From assembly GCA_002478115.1 (NCBI GenBank), contig DLMH01000163.1:1-46667 (forward strand): 46,667 nucleotides of DNA. Reading direction: 5' to 3'. Source of the stretch: Candidatus Acidiferrum typicum. Its GTDB lineage: Bacteria; Acidobacteriota; Terriglobia; Acidiferrales; UBA7541. Position 1 is the first letter of the stretch; the number at the start of each line of letters is the position of its first letter. The translations under genes were made by a program, and so were the position numbers. Positions 1 through 7,197 of the stretch are shown here, in pieces. Under the pieces are notes generated by a model, which was not told the origin of the DNA, did not search any database, and saw only the letters and a program-made list of their open reading frames with translations.

Positions 1-109
1 ACATCAGAGTTCGCAGAGAAGAGGGGAGCAGAGGCAGAAAAGCAGATCCCTCCACTACGCGGCCCGACGCGCCAAACTACGGCGCGGAAGAGAAAGTCGG
101 GCCGCTCCG

Positions 110-204
110 GTCGGGATGACAGTGTCGGTTGAAGGGCGAAAAAAGTCGGGATGGCAGTGCGGGCGGGTCCGGAGACGGTGCGGGACTGCGGTTGGGATGA
201 CAGC
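110..204 (+). repeat. Three spaced copies of a GGGATGACAG-like motif
   Basis: The words TCGGGATGACAGTG (111-124), TCGGGATGGCAGTG (146-159) and TTGGGATGACAGC (192-204) recur with 35- and 46-bp offsets. The DNA between them is not repeated. I infer a short dispersed intergenic repeat rather than a binding-site array. Confidence 0.4.
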
Positions 205-243
205 GGGGTGAGATTATGGTTTGTCGGCGGGGGCTGAAACTGC

Positions 244-273
244 AAAAGCGGCGGCAAGCCGCCGCACTTCAAA
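244..273 (-). repeat. GC hairpin element, copy 1
   Basis: This is an inverted repeat with arms GCGGCGGC (248-255) and GCCGCCGC (258-265) around a two-base AA centre, flanked by AAAA on the left and ACTTCAAA on the right. Read on the minus strand it is a stem followed by TTTT, which resembles an intrinsic terminator. It lies about 180 bp beyond the stop of the minus-strand gene at 456-677. A second copy is at 2640-2669, with a compensated base-pair change. Confidence 0.7.
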
Positions 274-455
274 CCAGCCGAGGAGCCATGATGCAGAGAT
301 CGCGTACGGCACGGAGGATGTGCAGAGAAGAGAGAGGCGAAGAGGGACGGTAACACTCCGACTGGGTCGGGGCAGGCGCGGATCACAGAGGGAAAAACAC
401 AGAGAAGAGAGACCCAAGAGCACAGACAGGAGTGTGTGTGCCACACAGAGGGGAG

Positions 456-677
456 TTAGACGATGTCGTCTTCCATGGCGGGGGAGAAGCCGGGGAGGTT
501 TTGGCCGGCGGGAGTGCGTTCGACCTTGACGCGAAGCTGGTTTTCGTTTTCGGAGCCGGATTTGCGCAAGACGGCGATGGTGCTGAGTGCTTCGGGATAG
601 ACGCGAGTGACGAGATAGGTTTCGGCGGTGCCGTCCTTCTTCCAAAGCTGGCCAATCTGAATCTTGCGCGCGCTCAT
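456..677 (-). CDS. Small uncharacterised protein (73 aa)
   Basis: This is a 73-residue protein beginning MSARKIQIGQLW and ending in an acidic tail, MEDDIV. It has no signal peptide or membrane segment. The composition (GQLW, TYLVTRVYPEALSTIAVLRK) looks like a small beta-rich soluble fold, but I do not recognise the family. The open frame extends upstream to 833, but residues before this Met look non-coding, so I chose the ATG at 677. No strong ribosome-binding site is visible. It converges on nothing and stands alone, about 200 bp from the divergent metalloprotease gene. Coding status is likely, function unknown. Confidence 0.5.
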   Translation of the reverse strand: MSARKIQIGQLWKKDGTAETYLVTRVYPEALSTIAVLRKSGSENENQLRVKVERTPAGQNLPGFSPAMEDDIV

Positions 678-880
678 AGTGATGCTTTGAATGTAGAGAG
701 GCCAGCCGGAAGTGTCAACAGTCCATATGGTAGGCAGCAAGCAGTACCTTGGCACTACCTGGGCGGGAGAGGGGAGGAAACCATATTGGGGCGGGACACA
801 TCCTAGAGAGCGAGAGTAGAGTTGGCCAGCCAACGGTGTATACTTGCGTAGAAAGCGTGGAAAGTAGGGAGGCTCGACCT

Positions 881-2179
881 ATGCGGAAATTAACGCAGTG
901 CGCAATTGGTCTAGTGCTCGCGGCATGCCTGATGGTATGGCCTGCGGGTACGCGTGCTCAGGGCCAGTCCCAATCGCAAGGTTCCACGACGGCGCAGCAG
1001 GGCACTTCTGGGCAACCGGCGCAGCAACCGAGCCAACAGGGCGCCTCCGGACAAGCAGGGCAGACGACCCAGCAGCAGGGCCAGCAAGGCGGCAGCCAGG
1101 ACCCGAATGCAACACAGGGGACTGGGCCGATTCCGATTAAACAGGAGCCCCCGCCGCCCCCACCGCCGGACGCCACAGCGGCTCCGGCAGCAGCGCCCGC
1201 GGCAAAGCAGCCCGGATCAGACGCTCCGATACAGCAGCCGCAGACGGTACATCCCAAGAATGCGAACGAAGACGTGGACGCCATCGGGAACCGGAACCCG
1301 GGCAAGGGATTGGACTTTTACTCGCTGGAACGCGAGATCGCGTTGGGAAAGTCGATGGCGCAGGAAGTGGAGCGCAGCTCGAAGATGATTGATGATCCCG
1401 TGGTGACAGAATATGTGAACCGCGTGGGGCAGAACCTGGTGCGTAATTCGGATGCGCGGGTGCCGTTCACGATCAAGGTGATCGATTCGGATGTCGTGAA
1501 TGCGTTTGCGCTGCCGGGCGGCTTTTTCTATGTGAACAGCGGGCTGATCCTGCGCGCGGAAGAAGAGTCAGAGCTGGCGGGGGTGATGGCGCATGAGATG
1601 TCGCACGTGATCGCACGGCACGGCACGAAGCAGGCGACCAAAGCGGACATCATGCAGATCGGCGCGATGGTGGCGATGATCGTTATACCCTATGGCTGGG
1701 CCGGCTATGGAATCTACGAAGGAATGAACCTGGCCATTCCACTGACGTTCCTGAAGTTCTCGCGCGACGCGGAACGCCAGGCGGATTTTCTGGGTATCCA
1801 GTACATGTACAAGGCGGGGTACGATCCTAACGCGTATGTGACGTTTTTTGAGCGGCTACAGGCAGACGAGAAGCGGCGGCCGGGGACGATCGCGAAAGTC
1901 TTCTCGACGCACCCGCCGACACCGGATCGCATCGAGGCGGCGCAGAAGGAGATTGCGCGAATTTTGCCGGAACGCGACGAGTACATTGTAACGACTTCGG
2001 AGTTTGATTCGGTGAAGAGCCGTCTGCGGAACATCATGTTCGCGCGGAAAGCGCAACCCGGGCCGGGCAAGCCGACGTTGCGGACAAAGACGGAGCAATC
2101 GGATAAGACTGGGACACAGGATCCGAGCTCGAGTGACGATGACCGGCCGACGTTGAAGCGGAGACCGGATTCACCGTGA
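881..2179 (+). CDS. Secreted M48-family zinc metalloprotease
   Basis: This is a 432-residue M48 peptidase, probably acting in the periplasm or at the inner face of the outer membrane in protein quality control (BepA/LoiP-like). Residues 1-27 form a signal sequence. The word LAAC at 13-16 could be a lipobox, but TRA-Q at about 27 suggests ordinary cleavage, so anchoring is open. Residues 28-125 are low-complexity, rich in Q, G, A and P, with a run of prolines. The catalytic domain spans about 150-400: the zinc site HEMSH is at 238-242 and the third ligand is Glu298 in RDAERQAD. No C-terminal TPR region is evident; the tail is charged and disordered. The ATG at 881 is preferred over upstream codons because GGGAGG lies 9 bases before it. 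A strong terminator follows the stop. Confidence 0.9.
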   Translation: MRKLTQCAIGLVLAACLMVWPAGTRAQGQSQSQGSTTAQQGTSGQPAQQPSQQGASGQAGQTTQQQGQQGGSQDPNATQGTGPIPIKQEPPPPPPPDATAAPAAAPAAKQPGSDAPIQQPQTVHPKNANEDVDAIGNRNPGKGLDFYSLEREIALGKSMAQEVERSSKMIDDPVVTEYVNRVGQNLVRNSDARVPFTIKVIDSDVVNAFALPGGFFYVNSGLILRAEEESELAGVMAHEMSHVIARHGTKQATKADIMQIGAMVAMIVIPYGWAGYGIYEGMNLAIPLTFLKFSRDAERQADFLGIQYMYKAGYDPNAYVTFFERLQADEKRRPGTIAKVFSTHPPTPDRIEAAQKEIARILPERDEYIVTTSEFDSVKSRLRNIMFARKAQPGPGKPTLRTKTEQSDKTGTQDPSSSDDDRPTLKRRPDSP

Positions 2180-2217
2180 GAAGTATTCAGTGTTAAGTTA
2201 TAAGTTTTAAGTTTGAA

Positions 2218-2246
2218 GAGGGCGGCTTCCGGCCGCCCTCTTTTTT
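2218..2246 (+). terminator. Rho-independent terminator after the M48 gene
   Basis: Arms GAGGGCGGC (2218-2226) and GCCGCCCTC (2232-2240) enclose a five-base loop and are followed at once by six T residues. Two flanking A-T pairs can extend the stem to 11 bp. It begins 39 bp after the metalloprotease stop, so that gene is probably monocistronic. Confidence 0.9.
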
Positions 2247-2639
2247 GTTGGTGGAGGATCAGAATAGGCGAACGGTTTCAGCTTGTGATTTGAGAGAGAG
2301 TAGAAGAGGGATAGCAGCGAAAAGATAAGACACGCCTGGCGCAAACGGCTCGGGGCAAGGAGACGCTGAGCACGCAGAGGATGGCAGACAAGAGCAAGGG
2401 GGACGGTAACACAGAGATCACAGAGAGAGGAACACAGAGGTCACAGAGGAAAGAAAGAGAAAGGCTTACACGGAGAGCCCCGCGGATCGCGGAGCAGAAG
2501 AGCGGAAGGAGTTAGGTGTTGCCGAGATGGGGTACAACGGGGCTTGCGCGCACAGAACCTAGAGAAGCCCAAGACCCGACATCCAAGAGGTCGGGTGATG
2601 CCTGTTCGAGAACATTGGGTTGCTTGTTGCTCTGAGCGT
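2247..2639. other. Non-coding purine-rich stretch with CACAGAG words
   Basis: No supported gene. From about 2360 to 2470 the sequence repeats CACAGAG/CACGCAGAG-type words (for example CACAGAGATCACAGAGAGAG). It resembles the run at 325-450, including the shared lead-in GACGGTAACAC (346-356 and 2402-2412, by eye). Such degenerate CACAGAG runs look like an expanded intergenic repeat. Nothing suggests a function. Confidence 0.6.
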
Positions 2640-2669
2640 AAAAGCGGCAGCAAGCTGCCGCACTCCAAA
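2640..2669 (-). terminator. GC hairpin element copy 2, probable terminator of the DUF507 pair
   Basis: Arms GCGGCAGC (2644-2651) and GCTGCCGC (2654-2661) flank an AA centre. On the minus strand the stem is followed by TTTT, and it begins directly after the stop of the DUF507 gene at 2671. It therefore sits where an intrinsic terminator should be. Compared with the copy at 244-273, one pair has changed from G-C to A-T in both arms, so pairing is preserved. Confidence 0.7.
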
Positions 2670-2670
2670 G

Positions 2671-2985
2671 TTAGCGGTGGCCGGCCCTTTGGTGCTCTTC
2701 GGAGGCGGCGGAGATACCCATGCGGCGGAGTTCTTCGGAATAGTATTTGCGGAAGAGGAGGTCCCACTCCTCGCTGCCTTCGAGGATTTCCTTTTTCTGG
2801 GAAGAGATGCGCTTGCGGACCTCGACCTCGACCTTTTCTTCCTCGCGAAGGACGTTGGTGACGGTCTGGACGATGTGCTGGCGGATGGTGTCGCGGTCCT
2901 CGATGAACTCCACTTCATTGCATTGCACGAGAAGATCGGTGACTTGATGGGAGAGGCGGACAATTTTTTCGCGGGTCAATCTCAT
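2671..2985 (-). CDS. DUF507 family protein (104 aa)
   Basis: This is a 104-residue acidic helical protein beginning MRLTREKIVRLSHQV, with the family's alternating hydrophobic and charged pattern and repeated E/K/R clusters (LREEEKVEVEVRKRI). DUF507 proteins are short, soluble and functionally uncharacterised. Because a second DUF507 gene lies directly upstream, the two probably form a transcription unit and may form a heteromer; the latter is inference. The ATG at 2985 is the only sensible start. A hairpin with a T tract follows the stop. The C-terminal 15 residues (AASEEHQRAGHR) look disordered. Confidence 0.85.
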   Translation of the reverse strand: MRLTREKIVRLSHQVTDLLVQCNEVEFIEDRDTIRQHIVQTVTNVLREEEKVEVEVRKRISSQKKEILEGSEEWDLLFRKYYSEELRRMGISAASEEHQRAGHR

Positions 2986-3065
2986 CGTGTTTGTATGCCT
3001 CGGTTCCCTTCCCTGGCGGCGACTTGCAGCGTGGAGCGGCTGCGAGCAGAGAGCGCCGGCGGGGT

Positions 3066-3353
3066 TCAGCGCAAAATCAATTTTTGGTCGCGGGCGATCT
3101 GGCCCTTCACTTTCTTGAACATTTCCTGATAAGAGACGCCGGTGCGGCGCATTTCATCCTGATATTGGATGAGGATGTTGCGGACCTGCTCGTTGACGCG
3201 ATCTTCGACAGTGAGTTCCTCCATGATGCGGAGGCGCGCGCGGGAGATGACCGGCTCGACGTCCTTTTCCCTGATTTCGACAAGTTGGCCGGCGACAAGC
3301 TTCTTGATGACTTCGGCGGCCAGGTAGCCGACATAATCGCGGTTCAGGAGCAT
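3066..3353 (-). CDS. DUF507 family protein (95 aa), paralogue of the downstream gene
   Basis: This 95-residue protein (MLLNRDYVGYLAAEVIKKL start) shares the DUF507 pattern: an N-terminal helix, a central basic/acidic helix around RARLRIMEEL, and a C-terminal helix with DEMRRTGVSYQEMFKKVK. The DEMRR.G segment corresponds to EELRRMG in the neighbour, which supports paralogy. The gap to the second gene is 80 bp. A candidate promoter lies at 3390-3418, about 30 bp upstream of the ATG, so this gene probably leads a two-gene operon. Function unknown; cytoplasmic by composition. Confidence 0.85.
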   Translation of the reverse strand: MLLNRDYVGYLAAEVIKKLVAGQLVEIREKDVEPVISRARLRIMEELTVEDRVNEQVRNILIQYQDEMRRTGVSYQEMFKKVKGQIARDQKLILR

Positions 3354-3389
3354 CTAAGGGGCGTCCCTCGAGTATTTTATGAAACTCTG

Positions 3390-3418
3390 AGTGTACTGGT
3401 TGGGAGGGAAAATCGCAA
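3390..3418 (-). promoter_or_regulatory. Candidate sigma-70 promoter for the DUF507 pair
   Basis: On the minus strand, TTGCGA (3418-3413) and TACACT (3395-3390) are separated by exactly 17 bases. Transcription would begin near 3383, about 30 bases before the ATG at 3353. The -35 match is moderate and the -10 match good. It is divergent from the tRNA promoter. Confidence 0.5.
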
Positions 3419-3454
3419 GAAAACACAGTGGGAAATGGAAGGGCGAGGGTGAGT

Positions 3455-3483
3455 TTGACGGTGTGAGGGGGTTGCTGTAGTAT
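3455..3483 (+). promoter_or_regulatory. Sigma-70 promoter of the tRNA-Val/tRNA-Asp unit
   Basis: TTGACG (3455-3460) and TAGTAT (3478-3483) are separated by a 17-base spacer. The predicted start, near 3490, lies about 13 bases before the mature tRNA-Val, as is usual for a stable-RNA promoter. Confidence 0.75.
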
Positions 3484-3502
3484 GGATAAATGTGAGCAGA
3501 GA

Positions 3503-3579
3503 GGGCGGTTAGCTCAGTTGGTTAGAGCGCCTGCCTTACAAGCAGGAGGTCGCAGGTTCGAGCCCTGCACTGCCCACCA
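3503..3579 (+). tRNA. tRNA-Val (anticodon TAC)
   Basis: This is a 77-nt cloverleaf with CCA encoded. The acceptor GGGCGGT pairs with ACTGCCC (one G-T pair). The D arm is GCTC/GAGC, the anticodon stem CCTGC/GCAGG encloses CTTACAA (anticodon TAC), and the T arm GCAGG/CCTGC has loop TTCGAGC. The discriminator is A. tRNA-Asp follows 23 bp downstream, so the two are co-transcribed. Confidence 0.95.
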
Positions 3580-3602
3580 TCCGTGAGTAGCAAACCCACC
3601 GC

Positions 3603-3679
3603 GGGGACGTAGTTCAGCTGGTTAGAACGCTGCCCTGTCACGGCAGAGGTCGCGAGTTCGAGTCTCGTCGTCCCCGCCA
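3603..3679 (+). tRNA. tRNA-Asp (anticodon GTC)
   Basis: This is a 77-nt cloverleaf with acceptor GGGGACG/CGTCCCC, discriminator G and encoded CCA. The anticodon stem CTGCC/GGCAG encloses CTGTCAC (anticodon GTC). The 3' half is repeated, with three mismatches in 34 bases, at 44951-44984, and an integrase C-terminal remnant lies just downstream. The tRNA therefore seems to have served as an integration target that was reconstituted by the incoming element. Confidence 0.95.
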
Positions 3680-3865
3680 TTTCTTTCAAGAACTTAGAAG
3701 GAATCGGCAAAAACTGTCATGGTCCATTATGGTCCAATACCAAGAAATCGAGCCTGAGATAGCTGGTGTTTCTTGAGTTTTTTGGTCCAATCTTGGTGCA
3801 CGAGCTAAGCTGCTGCCGACTTCTTCTCCAGCACCATCTTCACAACTTTGCTTTGCGCCAACCGC
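3646..3865 (+). repeat. Left copy of 220-bp direct repeat (tRNA-Asp 3' end, att region, integrase 3' end)
   Basis: This segment aligns end to end with 44951-45171 in the same orientation, at roughly 85% identity by eye, with a perfectly identical 44-base block inside the integrase remnant. It begins in the T arm of tRNA-Asp, continues through about 125 bp of non-coding DNA with TGGTCCA heptamers, and ends in a tyrosine recombinase 3' end. The structure fits an attL-type junction of an element that integrated into tRNA-Asp. Confidence 0.8.
3720..3799 (+). promoter_or_regulatory. Paired TGGTCCA heptamers, candidate integrase arm-type sites (left)
   Basis: TGGTCCA occurs at 3720, 3730 and 3783, with the variant TGGTGCA at 3793. 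That gives two pairs, each with a 10-bp offset (one helical turn). The right-hand repeat has matching heptamers at 45024, 45034, 45089 and 45100. Directly repeated short sites between the crossover region and the integrase gene are typical of arm-type binding sites of tyrosine integrases. The role is inferred. Confidence 0.5.
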
Positions 3866-3870
3866 CCTTT
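3805..3870 (-). pseudogene. Tyrosine recombinase (integrase) C-terminal remnant, left
   Basis: On the minus strand this encodes about 21 codons ending in a stop: KGRLAQSKVVKMVLEKKSA plus two Ala. The matching reading in the right repeat ends RLAQSKVVKMVLEKKSAVA. Upstream of this the frame loses similarity, and neither the catalytic Arg/His boxes nor the Tyr remain. It faces the 3' end of tRNA-Asp, the usual arrangement for a tRNA-site integrase gene. Confidence 0.75.
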
Positions 3871-4008
3871 CGCCGAACGCGCAATATCCTCTAAGGTGGA
3901 AAAGACCGTTTAACCGACCCTGAGTCGTCTGCCGGCTTGAGATGAATCGAAGTTGTCGATCTATTGCTGTCGCTGCGAGATTGGGCCGTGAGGAGTTTGG
4001 CGCATTCA

Positions 4009-4989
4009 TCATGGAGCCCGGGCTTTAGAGGAACGGCGGACAGCCCGGCTGTCACGATACCAAGGGGCCTTAAAGCGCAAAAGGTTGGAAAAGCCGCGAC
4101 AGGGATTCAGGAATTGAATACTGAAAAGATAGAGGGGATTCTGGCTCTTCCTTTCGAGGCGCACAATCACGTGCTCGTCCATGACGTCCTCGGCCATGCT
4201 CCAAACCCACCCTCCAACCGGCGTCACGACCAGGCCGACGGTGCCCGTCTCGGTCGTCAATCTGTTATCTGATTTATTGAGGATCAGGAAACGCCCAGTA
4301 TTGCCGATTGAAGCTTCGCTGATCGGGCCCAATTTCCACTCTGCACTATAGAGCGCAGACCATAAAAGCGCCCGAAGCCTGCTGCGCCAATATGCTCTTG
4401 TGTTTTGGAGTTCGAGAGATTTCCCGCGCGGATCATTCTGGATATAAATGTCCATGGCAACCGCGCCCATCATGGGGTGACCCACATAGTCATCGATGAA
4501 AGGGTTCTGGTCGTTCCAACGAGAAAAGCCAAAGCCCCCGACTGCGTCGAAGTAATCCTGAAAAAAGGGACCGTGAAAGGTCTCATATCTTATCCAATAG
4601 TTAGTGGCGAGATTCCATCCAGTCTCGATTGCGAGGAATTCACCTAACTGGCCGAATGCTGGTCCCCAATGAAACTTGCACGCCTTTTTGTCCAGTTTCC
4701 CCTGTGAGCATCTCTGACTGATTTGAAAATCGTCAGAGGTGTCTAGAGCAGAAGCCTGAGTAGGCGCAATCCTCTTCGCAATAGGCTCATCTTGACCGGG
4801 TGTAGTTTGAGAACCGATGGGGTTCTGGATCTCCTTTCCCCGTTGACTTTCCTGGTTTGTCGAGCCATCGGAGAGTGCCGCCCCAGACTGAGCGCTGGCG
4901 GATACTGCAAAGAACACGGCCAAGCAAAAGGGGATGATAGAAAGAACGCGCCCGGGTCCATGAGCCCGGAATTGTTTCCCCTGCGGCAT
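4009..4989 (-). CDS. Uncharacterised exported protein, possibly DUF3943-like
   Basis: From the ATG at 4989 this is a 326-residue protein with a signal sequence (hydrophobic run LSIIPFCLAVFFAVSASAQ at about 15-34) and then a charged linker. From about residue 95 the protein is rich in aromatic and glycine residues (FHWGPAFGQ, GHPMMGAVAMDIYIQND, GLVVTPVGGWVW), like a membrane- or envelope-associated family. I recall similar proteins in acidobacteria annotated as DUF3943 or hypothetical, but cannot confirm it. A GTG at 5079 would add 30 residues ahead of the signal peptide and is less likely. It is the first gene inside the left att junction and is separated from the polysaccharide locus by about 780 bp. 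Confidence 0.65.
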   Translation of the reverse strand: MPQGKQFRAHGPGRVLSIIPFCLAVFFAVSASAQSGAALSDGSTNQESQRGKEIQNPIGSQTTPGQDEPIAKRIAPTQASALDTSDDFQISQRCSQGKLDKKACKFHWGPAFGQLGEFLAIETGWNLATNYWIRYETFHGPFFQDYFDAVGGFGFSRWNDQNPFIDDYVGHPMMGAVAMDIYIQNDPRGKSLELQNTRAYWRSRLRALLWSALYSAEWKLGPISEASIGNTGRFLILNKSDNRLTTETGTVGLVVTPVGGWVWSMAEDVMDEHVIVRLERKSQNPLYLFSIQFLNPCRGFSNLLRFKAPWYRDSRAVRRSSKARAP

Positions 4990-5767
4990 GAAGGTCTGCG
5001 CGCAGCTTTGAGCACTGCGCCTTGAGAGTATCCCGATAACTGCTCGACCCAAAAAATTATGCGACGGGTTTGTTCTCACTCGAAAAGTCTCCGCGAAGTT
5101 GATCTTGCTCTCAAAGCCGCGTGAATCCTGGCATTGGCTCCGATCAAACGACTACTTACTCCCACTTCAAAAGGAAATGTGGGGTAAACGAGAACGAAAG
5201 TCTGGTGATAGGGATATCCGAGGACAGTGAGGAGGTGACCTACGACTCGCCCCGATTGCACGCTGCGACGCTGTACCGTGAGGCAGAGCGAGCGTGCCGG
5301 GAAGGCGACGCTTGCGGTTCGCAGCGCCCAACTGAAAGCGACACATCGCGAAACGCGCGCTGAGTATAGTCGAAATGATCGACGGGAGAGACAATTTGTG
5401 ACTGCGGCTCGACTCAGGCCACGCCCCGGTGTTCAACATCAGGGGAATCCGCATCTCAACCATGGGTAAACGGTGGCGAGCCACGGGAGCCAGAGACAGA
5501 CGGCCGACCAAATGCGGATCCAGGCAGACGCAGAGCGTGGGGAGAAAAACTCGTCAATCGACGTGTAGCTTGCGTTGCGGCAACGCATGGCCGCAACGAT
5601 GGACAAGTCCACACAAGCGCGGAGAGCCAATTTATCGAGAGGCTGAGCCGCGATGTTTCGCGCCGACCGGCTATAGAACCTAGCCGCCAACCGGAATCAT
5701 CTGCTGCCTAAGAATTCAGCCCATCTTCTTCCTCTCTAAGACAAACAGTGGCGCAGATGCTCGAGCA
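4990..5767. other. 780-bp stretch without a supported gene
   Basis: Several short open frames occur on both strands, but none has a recognisable domain or a convincing start. An inverted repeat (GTTGCGGC at 5574-5581, GCCGCAAC at 5590-5597) lies 3' of the polysaccharide operon and could help termination, but it lacks a T tract. The stretch may be decayed coding DNA. Confidence 0.5.
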
Positions 5768-6424
5768 TCATTGAGCAAATATTGCGCACAGCTTCGAATA
5801 CGAGAGCGAGCGGAAGTCCGGCGCAACATGAGTCGCACCGGCATCAAGAAGAATAGTGGCGCGGTCAGGCTGAGCGATTCCGACACAGAGCATGCCGGCT
5901 GCTTTTGCTGCTTTTACACCTGAGGCGGCATCATCGAATGCCATCAACTGGCAAGAATCCAATCCCAACTGTTGAGCGGCCTTGAGGAAGACGGCCGGAT
6001 GAGGTTTGCCCTGTTCGACTTCATCTCCGGTGACGACCACCCGAAAGCGTTTCGTCAAGGCAACTTTTTCGAGAAGAAACTCGATCCGGCTTTTACCTCC
6101 TGAGCTGGCAATCGCCAGCGCCAGATGCTCGCATTCGAGGTCCTCCAGGAAACTGGGCAAACCGTCGATGGTCCGCACATGGGCTGCTTCATCTCGAAAG
6201 AATTGTTCTTTTTGGCGCCCGTATTCGACAATCTGTTCTGCGCTCAGATCACCCATAAAGTGCCGCAGGATGTCTTCGCGCTTTCTTCCGTCTAAGACAA
6301 CTTGCAGCTGATCTTTGGAAACCGTTCTTCCCACAGAGCCAAGAAACTTCTCCCATGCGCGCAGGTGTGCAGGATGGCTGTCTACGATCACTCCATCAAA
6401 GTCGAAAACCGCCCCTTTAAACAC
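5768..6424 (-). CDS. HAD-superfamily phosphatase, beta-phosphoglucomutase-like
   Basis: This is a 218-residue HAD subfamily IA enzyme. Motif I is DFDGVIVDS at 8-16 (nucleophile Asp8, acid/base Asp10), followed by a helical cap. Motif II is in IASSGGKSR, the motif III lysine in GKPHPAVF, and motif IV reads FDDAASGVKAA. The frame is open to 6508, but a GTG at 6424 with AAGGCGGG just upstream gives a domain-length protein and overlaps the stop of hddC by 8 bases. Its place after hddC, hddA and gmhA suggests it removes the 7-phosphate of D-glycero-D-manno-heptose 1,7-bisphosphate, the step usually done by the unrelated-subfamily GmhB. That role is inferred; a sugar phosphatase of another specificity is possible. 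Confidence 0.8.
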   Translation of the reverse strand: MFKGAVFDFDGVIVDSHPAHLRAWEKFLGSVGRTVSKDQLQVVLDGRKREDILRHFMGDLSAEQIVEYGRQKEQFFRDEAAHVRTIDGLPSFLEDLECEHLALAIASSGGKSRIEFLLEKVALTKRFRVVVTGDEVEQGKPHPAVFLKAAQQLGLDSCQLMAFDDAASGVKAAKAAGMLCVGIAQPDRATILLDAGATHVAPDFRSLSYSKLCAIFAQ

Positions 6425-7142
6425 AAAACCCGCCTTGCTTTCGTGATTGAGAACGGCCTGGCCAGAGCTCTTGAGCGGCCCGGTAAGTTTCCAGCGTGCC
6501 CATATCAATCAGAAAATCCGTTATGCGATACGCCGCCATTCGGCCAACAATCTGAGGCAAGACGTGAAACCCCAGATCGACTGGACGACTGTCGGGAATA
6601 AAATCAAAGAGGGCAGGCGTGGCTAGCATCAACCCGGAGAAAGCTAAATTGCCGGCCGGCGCCTTGGGCTTTTCGGCAAAATCACGGACCACGCCTCTCT
6701 CATCGACCTGAACAATGCCGCATCGCGAAGGTTCCGGCACTTCATAGACACCAATCGTGGCGATCTGGCCACGGCTGTCATGAAAAGCAAGCATTTCAGT
6801 CAGATTCGTCGTCGTGAGGACGTCCGCATAAAGCACCCAAAAGCAATTCTCTGAGCCAACCCAATCTCGATTGGCGAGAACGGTCCCTGCACTGCCGAGC
6901 AGCTCCGCTTCCTCGAAGAGGCGCACGCTCAGGCCATCCCTGTTTTCCTCAATGAACTTGCGCACCGCGCCACCATGAGAATGAACATTGATCAGGACTT
7001 CATCGATGCCATGCTGGCGACAGAGATCGAGCCAAATCTGCAACATGGGTGTACCTTGAACTGGTAGAAGACACTTCGGTATGTTGTCGGTCAACGGCCG
7101 CAATCGAGTCCCGTGACCGCCTGCCAGGAGGAAGGCTTTCAT
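6417..7142 (-). CDS. hddC: Nucleotidyltransferase, probable heptose-1-phosphate guanylyltransferase HddC
   Basis: This is a 241-residue sugar-1-phosphate nucleotidyltransferase. The N-terminal nucleotide-binding signature is LAGGHGTRLRPLTDNIPK (6-23), followed by the product loop GSAGTVLANRDW, a metal-binding Asp in YADVL and the sugar-contact EKPK. It has the short single-domain architecture of HddC/RmlA-type enzymes. HddC transfers GMP to D-glycero-alpha-D-manno-heptose 1-phosphate to give GDP-heptose. The assignment rests on the adjacent HddA-type kinase (55 bp upstream) and GmhA; mannose- or glucose-1-phosphate would be alternatives for the sequence alone. Translation is probably coupled to the downstream HAD gene. 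Confidence 0.75.
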   Translation of the reverse strand: MKAFLLAGGHGTRLRPLTDNIPKCLLPVQGTPMLQIWLDLCRQHGIDEVLINVHSHGGAVRKFIEENRDGLSVRLFEEAELLGSAGTVLANRDWVGSENCFWVLYADVLTTTNLTEMLAFHDSRGQIATIGVYEVPEPSRCGIVQVDERGVVRDFAEKPKAPAGNLAFSGLMLATPALFDFIPDSRPVDLGFHVLPQIVGRMAAYRITDFLIDMGTLETYRAAQELWPGRSQSRKQGGFCV

Positions 7143-7197
7143 TCGAAGAGTTCTACTTGTGAAAATATAGAGTTAGGATTCAAGAGAATTTTTATGC

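Larger units (their letters stand above)
1..455. other. Non-coding stretch with short repeats
   Basis: I see no convincing gene in this stretch. The left part contains three spaced copies of a GGGATGACAG-like motif (about 113, 148 and 194). A hairpin element lies at 244-273. The right part, about 325-450, is a purine-rich run with many CACAGAG words. Open frames here lack recognisable domains, have repeat-like composition and look like chance reading frames. Confidence 0.6.

Noticed and set aside
325..450. CACAGAG-rich runs (also 2360-2470) as a CRISPR-like array
   Set aside because: Repeat words are short, irregularly spaced and not separated by unique spacers; no cas gene is present.
3741..3783. 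CAAGAAA...TTTCTTG followed by a T run as a tRNA-operon terminator
   Set aside because: The loop is 21 bases, the stem is A-T rich, and the pairing is not kept in the right-hand repeat copy.
5121..5690. Several overlapping frames of 60-115 codons
   Set aside because: Mutually overlapping, no recognisable motif and no plausible start; treated as non-coding.
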